Shown: in pieces, positions 60,855-64,000 of the stretch
Numbering within the stretch: position 1 is the stretch's first letter
How the letters are laid out: each line of letters opens with the position of its first letter
Assembly (NCBI GenBank): GCA_030142905.1
Contig: JASJOG010000114.1
Coordinates: 586,001-650,000, forward strand
Direction of reading: 5' to 3'
Source: Heliopora coerulea
Taxonomy: Eukaryota; Cnidaria; Anthozoa; Scleralcyonacea; Helioporidae
DNA length: 64,000 nucleotides
Notes under the pieces: generated by a model
The model's database searches: none
Told to the model about the DNA's origin: nothing
The model's input: the letters and a program-made list of their open reading frames with translations, nothing else
Made by a program: the position numbers and the translations under genes

Positions 60855-62365
60855 GGTATTATGAATAAATATCATTGTAATATATTACACAACCTGGAGG
60901 TATGGAGTTTTGGTTTATTTTATTTGGTTAATTTTACCAATTTGTGGAAAAATGTGCCAGAACCCCCAGGTTCTATACTGCTTATAATTGGATTTTCCTT
61001 CAGTTTAAATCATGATGCCATTTAACATGTGATTTCTGTGAATCCATTGTTAAGATTGTAATGTATGCAAACACTAGGTTTATTGCAAAACTTCAATTTT
61101 TTGCTGTGACAAAGTCCTGAGTGTCCAGGATGAAAGATCAACAAAACTTAACAATAAACTTGATATTACTACAAACTCTTGTGTCAAATTAAAGAGTTTA
61201 GCATCATGCTAAGCTTTAGATCTCTTAAGCTAGATTAACATCACTAAGAGTTATGCATGCATGCCAAACACATAATAAAAAATAGTACTATATATCTCAT
61301 TTTCACATTGGCAAAATATTGCAGCTAGCTAATTTTAAGATGTAGCTGTTTAATATTCCGACACAAGAATAACTTTAGAAGAAAAAGAACAATGAGGCCT
61401 TAACTTGTTTTCTCAATGGTAATGTTTTTGACCATAATCATACAATATTTCATTTCCAGGCTCAATAGACAAAAGATTGGTGTTTCATTGTGTCCAACCA
61501 GCATTTTCATTTTTGGGTTAGTTGGTTCCTTAGTTGCATCATAGCTAGAAATAAAACAGGTTGTAAACGTGGTAAACTCTTGATGGAAATACAATTATTG
61601 CTGTGATTTTCATATACATTTGAAAAGCTTTCCTTTGTTAAGAAATTTGCGAACATTCTCAGTTGTTCAGAAGTGTACAGTTTCTTAGATGCTTGGCTAA
61701 TCTAATTATTCTTATAAGATGGTGACATGTACATTTAACCACAACTCTTTAATGCAGTCAGCAATGAATCATGATCATTAATGGCAAAACACAGCTTCAA
61801 ACAATCTAAATTAACATGCTAAAGGATGTTTAGTTGCTATAAGAGCAACTTTAGGCTGACAAAGCACTGTAGTTACATACAGTCAATATCTTTTTTTTGC
61901 ACTGCCAATTGCTGTATCTCTTTGAACAACTAGAAGATATTAGTGCATTCACGGACCAATGACTCTTTCCTTTACAAAGTATTGTTCTAAAATGTGTGTT
62001 AAATTAACTGTACTCTCAATACCAACTTTGTAATAAGACTTACCATAAAATTTTTCCTTTAAATTGAAAATTATATCAGTAGATAATTTCTTGATCTTTC
62101 TTCATCTTGAGGGATCAATTCCCCCATGTTGTAATAGAAACTGCCTTTTTTCAAAGCATGCAGTAGCAAACAAAATATTTTGAATTAAATGTTTGTTTTG
62201 TACAAGGAAATAAAAGTTTTATTATGAAACAGATAATAAGAGAATTAATAATCAACATCTTCAGTAGATATAAAGAATAATGTACAAAAATTTACCAAAT
62301 ATAATAAATTAAAGCTCAATACCTCCAGGTTGTATAATATATTACAATGACATTTATTCATGGTA
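60855..62365. repeat. 1.5-kb unit bounded by 47-bp inverted repeats, no gene
   Basis: 60855-60901 and 62319-62365 are inverse copies (ATGAATAAATRTCATTGTAA, then ACAACCTGGAGGTA). The interior holds no coding sequence I can recognise; it may be a non-autonomous transposon or the abutting ends of copies E and F. The flanking tracts 60417-60854 and 62366-62570 also hold no gene. Confidence 0.45.
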
Positions 62366-62570
62366 CCATAAAATTATTTGCTTAAAATGTTCATTACGAT
62401 ATCCTATTTGAATTCAACCATCAGTTTGCTTATTTAATTATTCTGCCAAACCTTCTGGCAAAACCAACATTTTAGCCAGTTGGTTAATTTATAGGTTGAA
62501 TCTTGATTCGTTTAAAATAAATAATGCGACTGAGACACCTGAACACGTCAACAGAAACTTGAACTCCCAC

Positions 62571-63092
62571 TTAGTAAATACTATGTTTCCTTAGCAACAT
62601 TCTCTTCATTGCACACTGTGTTGAAATATGTTTACCTATTTTAATTCCACCACTCAAAAATCCTAAATATGGTATATATGGTGTCAGTGAAGCTACTAGA
62701 TTAGTAACATCTTGTCTCAAAAGTTCATCTTTCTTCAACTCATTTTCCATATTTTTGACAGATTCAATAGCGTCTAGACCACCAAGTGATTTACTAAACT
62801 TTGATATCAATAGATCTGTAAAAAAATCACTAACTTTCTGCATTCTTTTATCCTGATATTCTTTATGTACTTTATTTATAACATTGGACAATGCCTTTTT
62901 GATATGTTTGATTGATTGATCTATTTCACCATTCTCCAAGAACTAAATTCTGATTTCATGCTGTCAAGGTAATTAGAAACATCTTCCATTTTTTTATTGT
63001 CATTATTAATTTCATTTTTAATTTCCTCTTCACCCACCAAAGAATTTATATTAACAGGTACTTCAATTTTTTTCTGACTTTCGCTTTCCCAT
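62571..63092 (-). pseudogene. 139-aa-type protein of copy F
   Basis: Starts at ATGGGAAAG (63092), matching the start of the copy E protein. The open part 62571-62939 includes ENGEIDQSIKHIKKA, FFTDLLISKFSKSLGGLDAI and TPYIPYLGFLSGGIKIGKHI. One frameshift near 62945. It is oriented towards copy E, tail to tail. Confidence 0.6.
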
Positions 63093-63114
63093 TTATATAT
63101 TACAACATATTTTA

Positions 63115-63649
63115 TTAACTTTGCAGAATTACTACTTTATAATCATAAGGATGTCTTAAGTTAATCTCCAACCTAGCATATTTATTATTCTTTAGTTTAT
63201 CAAATATGTCTTTAATTTCATAAAGATAGTCGTCCACGATTGCCTTCATATCATTGCAGTTCAGATTATAAAACGTTATCGATTTACTTATATTCTCTTG
63301 GTATGGTTTGCTAATACAAGTTAGCTGTTGACAAATTAAAATGTCTAGCACTGAATGCAAATTTTACTAACTGTGAAATGCGATTTTTAACATCTTGTAA
63401 TGATGTACGGTCATCTAAAATTATGAGAGAATTGGTTCCTGTCAACCTGGTTGTGATTGCGTTGTATTGTTATAACATCAGTGTCATTTATCTATTTCCA
63501 GTCTTGGTATGTTTTATTCCATTGAAATGTTGGGCATATTAAAATGATATAGTCAAATTTATTTCTATAGTCATTCTTCAACATACCTAGAAGATAATTT
63601 CTTTTACCACATGCAGTCATACCAACAATAAGCATATTAAAAGGCTCCA
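63115..63649 (-). pseudogene. Packaging ATPase of copy F, broken
   Basis: Walker A reads GMTACGKR, so the threonine/serine after lysine is lost. ICPTFQWNKTYQDWK follows, then frameshifts near 63490 and 63330, an ICQQLTCISKPYQENISKSI segment, and the C-terminal portion with RLEINLRHPYDYKV. The order capsid, ATPase, 139-aa-type gene is conserved. Confidence 0.7.
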
Positions 63650-63736
63650 TATAATATGCTGCATAAATAGTATTGTATTTCAATTATTTTCAGAACCATC
63701 CTCAGGGTATTAGTATTGTATACTCTGCAGATTGTT

Positions 63737-64000
63737 ATTTAAAATTCACCAAACCATCTGAAAAAATTAATACATAAATTGTATGATCTTTAGTGGTTGC
63801 TGCACTCTCAGTTAATTCTAGTAAAACCCCAGATTTGTACACCATATTACCCTCATTTGATTGCAAATCAATAGTAACACAGAAGCTGTCTTTAAAAAAC
63901 CTATGGACAGTTATATTCCGATCAAATTTCTTCTTATTTCAGAAAACTTGATGTGCTTCCTCATATAAACAATTTTTGGTTAAATCTCTTGAATATATTT
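63737..64000 (-). pseudogene. Major capsid protein of copy F, C-terminus, cut by window edge
   Basis: The minus-strand frame includes an FFKDSFCVTIDL segment, a GVLLEL strand and a final IYVLIFSDGLVNF, equal to the C-terminal strands of the element B capsid. The rest of the gene lies beyond the window. Confidence 0.6.

Overview
This window is AT-rich eukaryotic (most likely invertebrate animal) nuclear DNA made almost entirely of nested mobile elements. The evidence is several Polinton/Maverick (adintovirus-type) elements, a PHD-endonuclease-reverse transcriptase LINE, a Penelope-type GIY-YIG retroelement, a hAT transposase remnant, piggyBac-like TTAA MITEs and small genes with GT-AG introns. 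A cnidarian or similar aquatic invertebrate would fit, but I cannot fix the species from sequence alone. I saw no ordinary host gene.

Layout. (1) 1-8763: degraded Polinton copy A, transcribed outward from a divergent promoter at 3288-3314: leftward a 506-aa-type protein, a fibre head and small membrane proteins; rightward penton, integrase, 430-aa-type virion protein, major capsid protein (MCP), packaging ATPase and a small 139-aa-type protein. (2) 9095-12850 and 30950-33745, continuing at 58596-60416: degraded copy E, cut by a truncated hAT (10004-12570), by element B, by a head-to-head Penelope pair (31133-32725) and by element D. (3) 12962-30946: element B, the best preserved Polinton, 17,985 bp with about 415-bp terminal inverted repeats starting AGTAG and a perfect 6-bp target duplication ATACAA. 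(4) 33762-58017: element D, a 24.3-kb element with long repeat-bearing inverted ends. It carries a second, truncated protein-primed DNA polymerase, a TNF-receptor-like ectodomain, a SET-like fragment, a spliced small gene and several unknown genes; it is interrupted by a 2.9-kb transposon encoding a CXC-domain protein and by a LINE. (5) 60416-62570: a spacer with a 1.5-kb inverted-repeat unit. (6) 62571-64000: copy F on the minus strand, tail to tail with E and running off the window.

How element B works as a unit. The leftward block (integrase, 430-aa virion protein, MCP, ATPase, small protein) and the rightward block (506-aa protein, penton, two fibres, membrane and coiled-coil proteins, DNA-binding proteins, DNA polymerase B) form a virus-like replication, packaging and entry gene set. 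Nearly every gene starts at a (T)AAATAAATG motif. Several end at AT-rich hairpins. The integrase and a 506-aa protein share a 24-bp perfectly symmetrical promoter holding both start codons. Several genes carry a single stop or frameshift, so B is probably no longer competent, unless some lesions are assembly errors.

Signals I consider most novel: symmetrical start-codon promoters in two Polinton copies; GC-rich mini-palindromes dispersed inside the AT-rich genes, two clusters of which coincide with broken reading frames; bacteriophage-type tail-fibre repeats joined to a lectin-like head; and element D with its TNF-receptor-like and SET-like cargo.
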